This document shows positions 34,285-45,686 of a stretch of 64,000 nucleotides of DNA, piece by piece. The notes under the pieces were generated by a model. That model was not told the DNA's origin, made no database searches, and worked only from the letters and a program-made list of their open reading frames with translations. Position numbers and translations under genes: made by a program. How positions within the stretch are numbered: position 1 is the stretch's first letter; the number at the start of each line of letters is the position of its first letter. Source of the stretch: Phocoena phocoena (taxonomy: Eukaryota > Chordata > Mammalia > Artiodactyla > Phocoenidae); contig NC_089235.1 of the NCBI RefSeq assembly GCF_963924675.1, forward strand, positions 61,190,220 through 61,254,219, given 5' to 3'.

Positions 34285-34830
34285 GAAATCTATTTTGAAA
34301 TGAGATTTTTATGAAACTTTGCCCAGTTTTAGACTAAGTTGTTTTTAATGTCTCTTGTTTCATGTGAAAGAAACTTTATGATATTAAAATTAATTTTAAA
34401 AAGTTGTTTTCCATCAACTGTGAGCACAGATTGACCAAAAAAGTCTATATTGTCTTGAACATAAATATGTGAAAAAAGTAATTTTGACAAAATCATTGTC
34501 TAATTTGTAGAATATTAAAACCAGAAAAACAGGAACTCCAATTTATTGGTCCTATAATTCATTAATACAATGTTCAATATGTAAGTATACATTTTTTCCC
34601 TTTAAAAATACAGCAATGCAATTAAAACGATTAATCCATTACCTTTTTTCCTTATGTTGTTTCCTTATGTTTCATATTTATTTTGGTTTTTATTTTAAAA
34701 ATTTAAGACATTATATATGTAGTGTAAGCCCTGATGGTTGGCTTTTCTTCTGGTAATGCAAGTGCCTAACTTAAGCTTTGATTGCCGAGGCATCCACTTC
34801 AAAGTTTGCTATTTAGAATAAACACATTTC
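34285..34830. other. Unassigned AT-rich sequence
   Basis: About 0.55 kb of AT-rich DNA between L1 copy 3 and an LTR-like element. No feature recognised. Confidence 0.35.
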
Positions 34831-35255
34831 CAGCCATGCAGATGGATAAAGAGCCAGGCCACCTCCCCACCCTGAAGCTCCTCTGTTTTAGAGACTTTGG
34901 TTGATCCCAATAATGGACCATTGGACCACTTGTTTTTTCTCTTTCTGTGCTTTAAATTCCAGCTCTTAAATTTTAAATTCACCAATAAAGAGTTGAGACC
35001 ACAAAACCCTAGGCCCCCACCCTGTCCCCCCAATAAAAGCTAACCCCTAGACCCTGTTTGCTCTTCTCTCTCTCCCTCTCTCCCTCCCTTTCCCCCTCCC
35101 CTCCGCTTCCCTCCCTTCCTCCCCCACTCTCTCTCTCAATCCCCCACCCTCTGCCACAGCCTAGCCCCAGGTATGCCATGTGCTTTCCAGGACCTGTGAG
35201 TAATAAACCTTTTTTCCAGTTTCCTGGTCATTATTGCTGAGGGCATCTTACCGTC
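34830..35255 (+). mobile_element. Probable solo LTR of an endogenous retrovirus (family not assigned)
   Basis: The architecture is LTR-like: a TATA-like 'caataaaagcta' at about 35031-35042, a pyrimidine-rich stretch, a polyadenylation signal in 'gtaataaacc' (about 35200-35209) and a downstream 'ctggtcattattgctgagggca' segment reminiscent of gammaretroviral-type LTR ends. Boundaries are approximate. No viral gene is adjacent. Confidence 0.4.
35061..35155. repeat. Pyrimidine-rich (CT)n low-complexity tract
   Basis: Almost pure C/T on the plus strand, built of tctccc/ctctct units. It lies inside the probable LTR. The 60-codon Ser/Pro frame over it is a compositional artefact. Confidence 0.85.
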
Positions 35256-35439
35256 TTAAAAAGAACCACAAGAATTGGTCCAACCACAATATTGTTTATT
35301 GATAGGCTGAGGGCATCACAAAACAATATAAAAAGTTCTATAAAATAAAAAATTCATTCTGCTTCTATTTTCTGACCATTATTGTTTTTTCATTTTGTGC
35401 CATGTTACTCAAAATAATTTTCTGATGTCAAGGAAGAGG

Positions 35440-35905
35440 GTGTTAAAAAATGATCCTCTGGATGGCAAATATGCTAGGTAGAACATGCTGGCCTTTCACC
35501 ATATTTATTGGTTATTTATTGGCTGTGCTATAGTAGCAAAGAAACTCTGAAATCTCAATGGTTTAAGCCAATTAAAATTTGTGGCCTTCTAGCACAAAGT
35601 CAAATATGAAAGTTCCTGATTGGATGGCACTTGTTGGTGGTTCTCTGCCAGGAGAGACTCAGGGATGCACCATCTTGAGCCTTTACCGTGTTGTCACTTC
35701 AAAGTTGCCCTGGTCCTGTCCAGCTAGCTGGTGGGGAAGATGGGGAAGGAGAAATAGGGGTGAGAGAATGTTGAAGATTAGGCAAGATATTCTATGCACA
35801 GGTCTGGGAACAGCACACATCACCGTCATCTGCATTCATTTGCCCACATCCTGCCATCTGGTACCAACCTAACTTCAAAGAAGCCTAGGAAATATAGTCT
35901 TCCTG
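35440..35905. repeat. Possible ancient interspersed repeat
   Basis: The order 'aatctcaatggtttaagcc', 'aaaatttgtggcc', 'agactcagggatgcaccatcttgagc' and 'cctaggaaatatagtcttcc' resembles a widespread ancient DNA-transposon-like mammalian repeat, but I cannot name the family. The plus-strand 97-codon frame at 35579-35872 overlaps it and has no domain. Confidence 0.3.
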
Positions 35906-36608
35906 TGTGACACAGAACAGGGAACAGGATAGGTGGAGAGTCAGTTCTGTCACTCCATCTGTGTTCAAGCTGCTATTTCTGCATCATTCTACCATTGCAG
36001 TAGCTTGTTAAATGGTGCCTCTGTGATCTCTCCCTGTTCCCAACCATGTAGATTACTAACAGTCAATGGTTTTCAAAACAAGCAAGTGAACCGCTCTTTT
36101 TTAAATAAAGTATTCTATGCAAACCAGTATATTAAAAATAGTTAAATACGTAACTGTTCTTGTTGGAGTAGGAGTGGGCAGTCAAAAACATTATTTAATT
36201 GCCCTTTTCATTAGCTCACACATGCTTCTCCTCCAACACACCCCAGCCATTCCTGGGACCCTAAGTCATCTTTGTGTACTTCCTGGGCTCTGATTAAAAG
36301 AAGTGGAAAAGCATTTCAGTAGGTAAAGTGGGACCATTGATGCTTTAGAACAGGAAGTGTTGTTTAAAGAGATTAAAGTTCAGACTCTGGCATGTAAGGG
36401 TGCCACACCCTACCCAGTATTCGAAACTTTATCCTATTCAACTCTACTAATGTTCCTTAAAAGTGTCCTACTCTTTTCAACCTTGATTCCATATATGCAA
36501 CCTTTTAACGTGGTTTTCAATGTTGAACTTGTTTATTCAACACTGAGTGCTGGGCAGCAGTAAACTATGATAGAGACTCTGCATCAGGGGAAAGAATTCT
36601 CTTAGTAT
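35906..36608. other. Unassigned sequence
   Basis: About 0.7 kb without a recognised gene or repeat. Confidence 0.35.
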
Positions 36609-36666
36609 AAAAGTAAATGAAAAAAAAAAAAACAAAACAAAACAAAACAAAAAAGTAAATGAAAAA
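36609..36666 (+). mobile_element. Apparent tail-only retroinsertion: A-rich (CAAAA)n flanked by a direct repeat
   Basis: The 16-base word aaaagtaaatgaaaaa occurs at 36609-36624 and again at 36651-36666. Between them lie only A residues and four AAAAC units. This is what would remain if an L1-driven retrotransposition were truncated into its own poly(A) tail: a target duplication around a tail with no body. Alternatively, slippage could have duplicated the flank. Confidence 0.6.
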
Positions 36667-37574
36667 CTTTGAATACAAAGCTGAATGTATGATGTGATAT
36701 TAATAATATAGAGAGAAGTTCTTTCTCTCTGTGTAAAGACATATGTTGAGTCACTTGTTTATTTACGTGGCCCCTTGGATGGGCTCAAGTCCCATCAAGA
36801 GGAATCAAGCCAAAAGGCTGCCTTACTTTCCAGGAGCCCAAGCCAATCTGCAAAAGCCACCATACCAGGGGCAGGGGCTTTCTCTTAGTTCTGGAATTTC
36901 CTCCTGTGCCAGGAGGGCCCCCGGCAGGGATAGCCGGCATGGTCCCCTGGATGGTAGAATATTTAGTTACTTGTGCTCACTGACCAGGGCAGACCCCTGT
37001 GGTGCACACGCGGGCTGGACGTCTGTCTTGTTTATCAGCCAAGACTAAACTCCGTGGTCTTACGTTTGTGATCCCCATAGTATATGTCCCAAACTTCCCA
37101 CCACTACCACTAGGCAGAATCAGCTAAAGCATGGTCGGTTCCATCCAGCTTAGTGTTCACTTCATGTGCCTGCGACTTTTCTCATGATATCACTGACCCT
37201 GGCAGAGGTTCACAACCAGGCTGCTAGTTGTAGGGTAGACATTTTGATCGTTTCACCTTTTTAGAGACCTTCTCCTCACTTGGCCTGGACCCAAAACATT
37301 CCTACTTTATTGCATGCTTAGGACTCCAGGAATGTAAACACAATCCTCTAGGAATTTAAGACATCGCAGTGAAAACATTTCCAACTTTGCATTTTTGTGT
37401 ATTTGAAATTAGTTTCCCCTGAAACAAGTCTGAAATTTCTAGTTTAATTATTACATATACTTTTGATTACTTTACACACACTAGATGCCAGCTCTTCACA
37501 CTGTCGTCAGAATAAGGTATGGGCAAAACACCCTTCTGTAAACATGAGTTTTATCACAATTTTTTTCTACATAA
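36667..37574. other. Unassigned sequence
   Basis: About 0.9 kb. The 101-codon plus-strand frame 36743-37048 has no recognisable domain, and I see no convincing splice context. No repeat family recognised. Confidence 0.35.
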
Positions 37575-38420
37575 GATCATATAATTTTTTTCCTTTATTC
37601 TATTAATATGGAACATAACTGACTGATTTTAAAAATATTAAACGAAATTTACATTCCTAGAATAAACTCAACTTTGTTGTGTTGTATAATCTTTATGGCT
37701 ATGTCATTTGTATTACTTAAATAAGTGAAATAGCCAAATTTATTTATTTTTATTGTAATGTTCTGTCTGTTATCAAGTTCACGTCGGTTGCATGAAATGA
37801 ATTGGGAAGTGTTTGCATGCTTTCCAGTTCTCTGCAAGATTTTTCTGTAAGATTGGTCTAATTTCTTACTTAAAGATTTGATGTAATTCTCAATGATTCC
37901 ATCTGCACCTGTAGTCTTTTTGGTTTGGTGTGGAATGATTTTTAATTATGGTTTCAGTTTCTTTAACAGATATAAAATTATTCTGATCCTTGTCTGATAA
38001 ACAATATTTGGGACATATGAAAACTGAAAAATGCTCTGTTGTTTATCTGAAATTCAGATTTAACCACATCCTGTATTTTTGTGGCAACCCTGTAACGTCC
38101 TCATTATATTTTGGATGATCGAAAGAGTAATAATTGTCTGCTTTCTTCTCTATTAGCAATTATTTGTGCCTACTCTCTCTCCTTTTTCTTGATTAGTCTC
38201 ATTAGAGGTTTATCAATTTAATTAGTCTTTAGAAAGAACTAACCTTTGGGTTGTTTATTGTCTTTACTGTATGTTTTCATTCCAATTAATTTCTACTCCT
38301 ATTTATTTTTTTCCTTTCTCTTGTTTCACATTTAGTTTGCATCTCTAACTTGTTGAGATGATAATTTGATCTTTGATTCTGAGCTTTTTCTTTTCTCTTA
38401 TACAAATATAAATTTCCCTC
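37575..38420 (-). mobile_element. Old L1 (L1M-type) ORF2 fragment, minus strand
   Basis: Diverged minus-strand ORF2 text: 'ttacattcctagaataaactcaact', 'tgtaagattggtctaatttc', 'cttgattagtctcattagaggtttatcaat' and 'aaatataaatttccctc' line up in the same order as ORF2 of copies 1-4 but with much greater divergence. It ends where L1 copy 4 and its target duplication begin. Confidence 0.75.
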
Positions 38421-38653
38421 TGTGTATGATTTTATTTTATTTATTTATTTTGAACTTTATTTTACTTATTTATTTATACATCAGGTTCTTATCCATTTTA
38501 TACATATTAGTGTATACATGTCAATCCCAATCTCCCAATTAATACCACCACCACCCCCCACCAGCCACTTTCCACCCTTGGTGTCCATACATTTGTTCTC
38601 TACATCTGTGTCTCTATTTCTGCCCTGCAAACCGGTTCATCTGCACCATTTTT

Positions 38654-41600
38654 CTAGGTTACACATATATGCATTAATATACGATATTTGCTTTTCTCTT
38701 TCTGACTTACTTCACTGTGTATGACAGACTCTAGCTCCATCCACGTCTCAACAAATAACCCAATTTCGTTCATTTTTATGGCTGACTAATAGTCCATTGT
38801 ATATATGTACCACATCTTCTTTATCCATTTGTCGATGGGCATTTAGGTTGCTTCCATGACCTGGCTATTGTAAATAGTGCTGCAATGAACATTGGGGCGC
38901 ATGTGTCTTTTTGAATTATGGTTTACTTGGGGTACATGCCCAGTAGTGGGATTGCTGGGTCATATGGTAATTCTATTTTTAGTTTTTTAAGGAACCTCCA
39001 TACTGCTCTCCACAGTGGCTGTATGAATTTACATTCCCACCAACAGCGCAAGAGGGTTCCCTTTTCTCCACGCCCTCTCCAGCATTTATTGTCTGTAGAT
39101 TTTCTTATGATGCCCATTCTAACTGGTGTGAAGTGTTACATCATTGTAGTTTTGATTTGCATTTCTCTAATAATTAGCGATGTTGAGCAGCTTTTCATGT
39201 GTTTCTTGGCCATCTGTATGTCTTCTTTGGAGAAATGTCTATTTAGGTCCTCTGCCCATTTTTGGATTGGGTCGTTTGTTTTTTTAATATTGAGCTGCAT
39301 GAACTATTTATATATTTTGGAGATTAATCCTTTGTCAGTTGATTCGTTTGCAAATATTTTCTCCCATTCTGACGGTTGTCCTTTCGTCTTGTTTGTAGTT
39401 TCCTTTGCTTTGCAAAAGCTTTTAATCTTCATTAGGTCCCATGTGTTTATTTTTGTTTTTATTTCCATTATTCTAGGAGGTGGCTCAAAGAAGATCTTGC
39501 TGTGATTTATGTCAAAGAGTGTTCTTCCTATGTTTTCCTCTAAGAGTTTCATAGTGTCTGGTCTTACATTTAGGTCTCTCTTCCATTTTGAGTTTATTTT
39601 TGTGTATGGTGTTAGGGAGTGTTCTGATTTCATTCTTTTACATGTAGCTGTCCAGTTTTCCCAGTACCACTTATTGAAGAGACTGTCTTTTCTCCATTGT
39701 ATATCCTTGCCTCCTTTGTCATAGATTAGTTGACCATAGGTGCATGGGTTTATCTCTGGGCTTTCTATCCTGTGCCATTGACCTATGTTTCTGTTTTTGT
39801 GCCAGTCCCATATTGTCTTGATTACTGTACCTTTGTAGTATAGTCTGAAGTCAGGGAGTCTGATTCCTCCAGCTCTGTTTTTTTCCCTCAAGACTGCTTT
39901 GGCTATTTGGGGTCTTTTGTGTCTCTATACAAATTTTAAGATTTTTGGTTTTGGTTTTGTAAAAAATGCCACTGGTAATTTGATAGGGATTGCATTGAAT
40001 CTGTAGATTGCTTTGGGTAGTATAATCATTTTCACAATATTGATTCTTCCCATCCAAGAACATGGTACATCTCTCCATCTGTTTGTATCATCTTTAATTT
40101 CTTTCATCAGTGTCTTACAGTTTTCTGCACACAGGTCTTTTGTCTCCTTAGGTAGGTTTATTCCCAGGTATTTTATTATTTTTGTTCCAGTGGTAAATGG
40201 GAGTGTTTCCTTAATTTCTCTTTTAGATTTTTCATCATTCGTGTATACGAATGCAAGAGATTTCTGTGCATTAATTTTGTATCCTGCAACCTTACCAAAT
40301 TCATTGATTAGCTCTAGTAGTTTTCTGGTGGCATCTTTAGGATTCTCTATGTATAGTATCATGTCATCTGCAAACAGTGACAGCTTTACTTCTTCTTTTC
40401 CGATTTGGATTCCTTTTATTTCTTTTTCTTCTCTGATTGCTGTGGCTAAAACTTCCAAAACTATGTTGAATAATAGTGATGAGAGTGGGCATCCTTGACT
40501 TATTCCTGATCTTAAAGGAAATGCTTTCAGTTTTTCACCATTGAGAATGACGTTTGCTGTTGGTTTGTCATATATGGCCTTTATTATGTTGAGGTAGGTT
40601 CCCACTATGCCCACTTCCTGGAGAGTTTTTATCATAAATAGGTGTTGAACCTTGTCAAAAGCTTTCTCTGCATTTATTGAGATGATCATATGTTTTTTAT
40701 TCTTCAAGTTGTTAATATGCTGTATCAAATTGATTGATTTGCGTATATTGATAAATCCTTGCATCCCTGCGATAAATCCCACTTGATCATGGTGTATAAT
40801 CCTTTTAATGTGTTGTTGGATTCTGTTTGCTAGTATTTTGTTGAGGATTTTACATCTATATTCATCAGTGATATTGGTCTGTAATTTTCTTTTTTTGTAG
40901 TATCTTGTCTGGTTTTGGTATCAGGGTGATGGTGGCCTCATAGAATGAGGTTGGGAGTGTTCCTCCCTCTGCTATATTCTGGAAGAGTTTAAGAAGGATA
41001 GATGTTAGCTCTTCTCTAATCGTTTGATGAATTCGCCTGTGAAGCCATCTGTCCTGGACTTTTGTTTGTTGGAAGACTTTTAATCACAGTTTCAGTTTCA
41101 TTACTTGTGATTGGTCTGTTCATATTTTCTATTTCTTCCTGGTTCAGTCTTGGAAGGTTATACCTTTCTAAGAATTTGTCCATTTCTTCCAGGTTGTCCA
41201 TTTTATTGGCATAGAGTTGCTTGTAGTAGTCCCTTAGGATGCTTCATATTTCTGCCGTGTCTGTTGTAACTTCTCCTTTTTCATTTCTAATTTTATTGAT
41301 TTGATTCCTCTCCCTCTTTTTCTTGCTGAGTCTGGCTAATGCTTTATCAATTTTGTTTATCTTCTCAAAGAAGCACATCTTACTTTTATTGATCTTTGCT
41401 ATTGTTTTCTTTGTTTCTATTTCATTTATTTCTGCTCTGATCTTTATGATTTCTTTCTGTCTGCTAACTTTGGGTTTTGTTTGTTCTTCTTTCTCTAGTT
41501 CCTTTAGGTGTAAGGTTAGATTGTTTGAGATTTTTCTTGTTTCTTGAGGTAAGCTTGTATTGGTGTAAACTTCCCTCTTAGAACTGCTTTTGCTGCATCC

Positions 41601-42437
41601 CATAGGTTTTGGATCATCATGTTTTCATTTTCATTTCTGATTTCCTCTTTGGTTTCTTCAGTGATCTCTTGGTCATTTAGTAACGTATTGTTTAGCCTCC
41701 ATGTGTTTGTGTTTTTTACGTTTTTCTCCCTGTTATTGATTTCTATCTCATAGTGTTGTGGTCAGATAAGATGCTTGATATAATTTCAGTTTTCTTAAAT
41801 TTGCTGAGGCTCGATTTGTCGCCCAAGATGTGATCTATCCTGGAGAATGTTCCATGTACGCTTGAGAAGAAAGTGTAATGTGCTGTTTTTCAATGAAATG
41901 TCCTATAAATATCGATTAAGTGTATCAGGTCTGTTGTGTCATTTAAAGCTTGTTTTTCCTATTAATTTTCTGTTTGGATGATCTGTGCATTGGTGTGAGG
42001 CGTTAAAGTCCCCCACTATTACTGTGTTACTGTCGATTTCCTCTTTTAGAGCTGTTAGCATTTGCCTTAAGTATTGAGGTGCTCCTATGTTTGGGTGCAT
42101 ATATATTTATAATTGTTATATCTTTTTCTTGGATTGATCCCTTGATCATTATTTCATGTCCTTCTTTGTCTCTTGTAATAGACTTTCTTTTAAAGTATAT
42201 TTTGTCTGATATGAGAATTGCTACTCCAGCTTTCTTTTGATTTCCATTTGCATGGAATATCTTTTTCCATCCCCTCACTTTCAGTCTGTATGTGTCCCTA
42301 AGTCTGAAGTGGGTCTCTAGACAGCATATATATGGGTCTTGTTTTTGTATCCATTCAGCAAGTCTGTGTCTTTTGGTTGGAGTATTTAATCTCTTCATGT
42401 TTTAGGTAATTATCGATATGTATGTTCCTATTACCAT
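38654..42437 (-). pseudogene. L1 ORF2 pseudogene, copy 4 (best preserved)
   Basis: ATG at 42437, TAG at 38654, about 1,260 codons, close to the normal ORF2 length. The endonuclease N-terminus reads HRLAEWIQKQDPYICC (about 42365-42318). The reverse transcriptase, in the 285-codon piece 40782-39925, includes [18 protein letters not shown] and the catalytic FADD in [17 protein letters not shown]. The C-terminal Cys/His segment [12 protein letters not shown] (about 39060) has the family's histidine replaced by arginine. Frameshifts near 40890-40910, 41040 and elsewhere break the frame. Confidence 0.88.
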
Positions 42438-42441
42438 TTTC

Positions 42442-43396
42442 TTAATTGTTCTGGGTTTGTTTTTGTAGGTCGTTTTCTTCTCTTGTGTTTCCCAGTTAGC
42501 GAAGTTCCTTTAGCATTTGTTGTAGAGCTGGTTTGGTGGTGCTGAATTCTCTTAGCTTTTGCTTGTCTGGAAAGCTTTTGATTTCTCCATCAAATCTGAA
42601 TGTGATCCTTGCTGGGTAGAATAATCTTGGTTGTAATTTCTTCCCTTTCATCACTTTAAATATGTCATGCCACTCCCTTTTGGCTTGTAGAATTTCTGCT
42701 GAGAAATCAGCTGTTAACCTTATGGGAGTTCCCTTGTATCTTATTTGTCATTTTTCCCTTGTTGCTTTCAATAATTTTTCTTTGCCTTTAATTTTTGTCA
42801 ACTTGATTGCTGTGTGTCTCGGCGTGTTTCTCCTTGGGTTTATCCTGTCTGGGACTGCACTTCCTGGACTTGGGTGGCTATTTCCTTTCCCATGTTAGAG
42901 AAGTTTTCAACTATAATCTCTTCAAATATTTTCTCAGTTCCTTTCTCTCTCTCTTCTCCTTCTGGAATCACTATAATGCAAATGTTGTTGCATTTAATGT
43001 TGTCCCAGAGACCTCTTAAGCTGTCTTCATTTCTTTTCATTCTTTTATCTTTATTCTGTTCCATGGCAGTGAATTCCTCCATTCTGTCTTCCAGGTCACT
43101 TATCCATTCTTCTGCCTCAGTTATTCTGCTATTGATTCCTTCTAGTGTATTTTCCATTTCAGTTATTGTATTGTTCATCTCTGTTTGTTTGTTCTTTAAT
43201 TCTTCTAGGTCTTTTTAAACATTTCTTGCCACTTCTCTATCTTTGCCTCCATTCTTTTTCCAAGGTCCTGGATCATCTTCACTATCATTATTCTGAATTC
43301 TTTTTCTGGAAGGTTGCCTATCTCCACTTCATTTAGTTGTTTTTCTGGGGTTTTATCTTGTTCCTTCATCTGGTACATAGCCCTCTGCATTTTCAT
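42442..43396 (-). pseudogene. L1 ORF1 pseudogene, copy 4
   Basis: ATG at 43396 opens MKMQRAMYQMKEQDKTPEKQ. The frame is lost near 43215, at a deletion in 'aggtctttttaaac' relative to copy 1's 'aggtctttgttaaac'. The coiled coil and RRM start (GINSRITEAEEWISDLEDR) reappear in the piece 43178-42840. The C-terminal domain is broken further downstream. The length of about 955 bp is near the family norm. Confidence 0.82.
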
Positions 43397-44307
43397 CTCG
43401 TCTATTTTTCTTTGAATGTGTTTTTTGTTCCACAGGCTGTAGGATTTTAGTTCTTGCTTCTACTCTCTGCCCTCTGGTGGATGAGGCTATCTAAGAGGCT
43501 TGAGCAAGTTTCTTGATGGGAAGGTCTGGTGTTGGGTAGAGCTGTGTGTTGTTCTGGTGGGAAGAGCTCATTAAAACTTTAATCCACTTGTCTGCTGATG
43601 GGTGGGGCTGGGTTCCCTCCCTGTTGGTTGTTTGGCCTGAGGTAACCCAACACTGGAGCCTACCCGGCTCTTTGGTGGGGCTAATAGTGGACTCTGGGAG
43701 GGCTCATGCCAAGAAGTACTTCCCAGAACTTCTGCTGCCTGTGTCCTTGTCCCCGATGTGAGCCAGAGCCACCCCCCACCTCTGCAGGAGCCCCTCCAAC
43801 ACTAGCACATAGGTCTGTTCACTCTTCTATGGGGTCACTGCTCCTTCCCCTGCGTCCTGATGTGCACACTACTTTGTGTGTGCCCTCCAAGAGTGGAGTC
43901 TCTGTTTCCCCCAATCCTGTCGAAGTCCTGCAATCAAATCCTGCTAGGCTTCAAAGTCTGATTCTCTAGGAATTCCTCCTCCCGTTGCCAGACACCCAGG
44001 TTGGGAAGCCTTACGTGAGGCTCAGGACCTTCACTCCAGTGTGTGAACTTCTGTGGTATAAGTGTTCTCCAGTTTATGGGTCACCCACCCAGCAGTTATG
44101 GCATCTGGTTTAATTGTGATTGCGCCCCTCCTACCATCTGGTTGTGGCTTCTCCTTTGTCTTTGGATGTGGGGTATCTTTTACGGTGAGTTCCAGTGTCT
44201 TCCTGTTGAGCATTGTTCATCAGTTTGTTGTGATTGCAGTGCTCTCACAAGAGGGAGTGAACGCATGTCCTTCTATTCTGAACCAATCTCCTGTGTGTAT
44301 GATTTTA

Positions 44308-44398
44308 AATCAATTCACAGAGAGTCAACCTGAGGGACTTGGATTTTATTTTGCAGCAGATAAGGAGACACTAGTTTTATGCACAGGAATGACAACTT
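44308..44398. other. Short unassigned interval between L1 copy 4 and an older CHR SINE
   Basis: Holds 'aatcaattcacagagagtc' and flanking text that I do not recognise. It is the right flank of the L1 copy 4 target site. Confidence 0.3.
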
Positions 44399-44412
44399 TA
44401 TATTTGCTTTTT

Positions 44413-44766
44413 CTTTTTTTAATACATTTATTTATTTATTTTTGGCTGTGTTGTGCCTTCTTTGCTGCATGTGGGCTTTGTCTAGTTGTGGCGAGTGGGG
44501 GCTGCTGTTCTTTGCGGTGCACAGCCTTCTCATTGCAGTGGCTTCTGTTGTTGTGGAGCATGGGCTCTAGGTGTGTGGGCTTCAGTAGTTGTGGCACACA
44601 GGATCAGTAGTTGTGGCTCGCAGGCTCTAGAGTGCAGGCTCAGTAGTTGTGGCGCACGGGCTTAGTTGCTCTGAGGCATGTGAGATCTTTCCAGAGCAGG
44701 ACTTGAACCCATGTCCCCTGCATTAGCAGACGGATTCTTAACCACTGCACCACCAGGGAAGTCCTG
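44413..44766 (-). mobile_element. Older CHR-type SINE, long form, minus strand
   Basis: About 354 bases. It has a left (TTTA)n-type tail, a body with repeated 'cagtagttgtggc' units (near 44583-44655) and a tRNA-like head ending 'ccaccagggaagtcc'. Flanked by a 14-bp duplication tatatttgcttttt (44399-44412; 44768-44781). It is longer and more diverged than the six young CHR copies, so probably an older cetartiodactyl-lineage subfamily. Confidence 0.85.
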
Positions 44767-44781
44767 ATATATTTGCTTTTT

Positions 44782-45062
44782 TCATGTGTGCCATTTGCTG
44801 TGTTTTGAAAGAGGTCATTCAGGGAAGCAGAGGACTGGAAGTGGAAGGACATATGGCTGAGGATAGTGTATTGAGGGGTTATCTTAAGGAATGGGGCAGT
44901 CAAAGGACACAGAATCACCGTTATTAGAGAGAAGGGACAACAGAGAAGAAGCCTCTGGTTCATCCTGGGTTACAGAGTTGAGGCCACAGAAACTAAGCAG
45001 AAGGAATTTCTGCAAGTTCCCCATTTTAGTCATATTTCTACTTAAGATTTCCCTCTAGATTC

Positions 45063-45065
<3 letters not shown>
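44782..45065. other. Unassigned sequence
   Basis: Short interval without recognised features. Confidence 0.35.

Positions 45066-45109
<44 letters not shown>
45066..45109. repeat. (TA)n microsatellite
   Basis: About 21 pure TA units, self-complementary and able to extrude as a cruciform. Likely length-variable. Confidence 0.97.
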
Positions 45110-45112
<3 letters not shown>

Positions 45113-45686
45113 TGCCATATTAGAATATATAATGGACCTCTAAAACAAAGAACACATTTACCCACCATTTTACACAGGGTTACACAGCACACCGGCACTT
45201 TGGCTTCCCAGACATAGCTATGCTCCACTTACAACCCTCAGGCCAAAAATTCTGTTGACCTGGACTCTCCAGGATAGAGCTTCAATATTGGCCATCCTGA
45301 AGTCTTCCTAGGTTGGCGCATAGGGGGAAGTCATGAACTTGAAGCCACTCCATCCCCTGGCCTATCGTTTTGTCTTTGTTTATCTGATTTAATTAGGTAA
45401 ATGCTGTGCAAAATGTCTTTAGCAACTAGGTGAAAGTTAGCTTATAAGTAAATATCAGTTTTCACTATAGCTGTAGATGATAAAAGATAAAGTGCTTTAC
45501 CTAATTTGAAAGAGAATAGTTGCACTGAATGCAAAGCAAGTCAGATTCTGTATTTATTTTTTTCACTGAAAGAGAAAAAAATTGGCTAGGAATAAAACTT
45601 TAGTGGCTTCTTTGTGGATAAGGCACCCCATTTTTATCTGGAGTAGACTAAATTATTTTTTTCACACAAAGTGAATAATGGCTATA
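45110..45686. other. Unassigned sequence
   Basis: About 0.58 kb of AT-rich DNA with no recognised element. Confidence 0.35.

Larger units (their letters stand above)
38435..44293 (-). mobile_element. L1 LINE copy 4, near full length, minus strand
   Basis: About 5.86 kb, with a perfect 14-bp target duplication tgtgtatgatttta (38421-38434; 44294-44307). It has the same 3' UTR type and the same 5' UTR type as copy 1 (compare 'tggcatctggtttaattgtgattgcgcccctcctacc' text near 44100 with 14045). It lacks a SINE insertion. ORF2 retains the longest open pieces in the window, but both ORFs still contain stops and frameshifts, so it is not active. Confidence 0.93.

Noticed and set aside
38654..42437. 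Long minus-strand frames as possible functional genes
   Set aside because: The 285-, 195- and 241-codon pieces are fragments of L1 ORF2 separated by stops and frameshifts, within elements bounded by target duplications.
44583..44655. Regularly spaced 'cagtagttgtggc' words as a CRISPR-like or satellite array
   Set aside because: They are the internal repeated units of an older CHR-type SINE, flanked by a 14-bp target duplication, in a mammalian genome.
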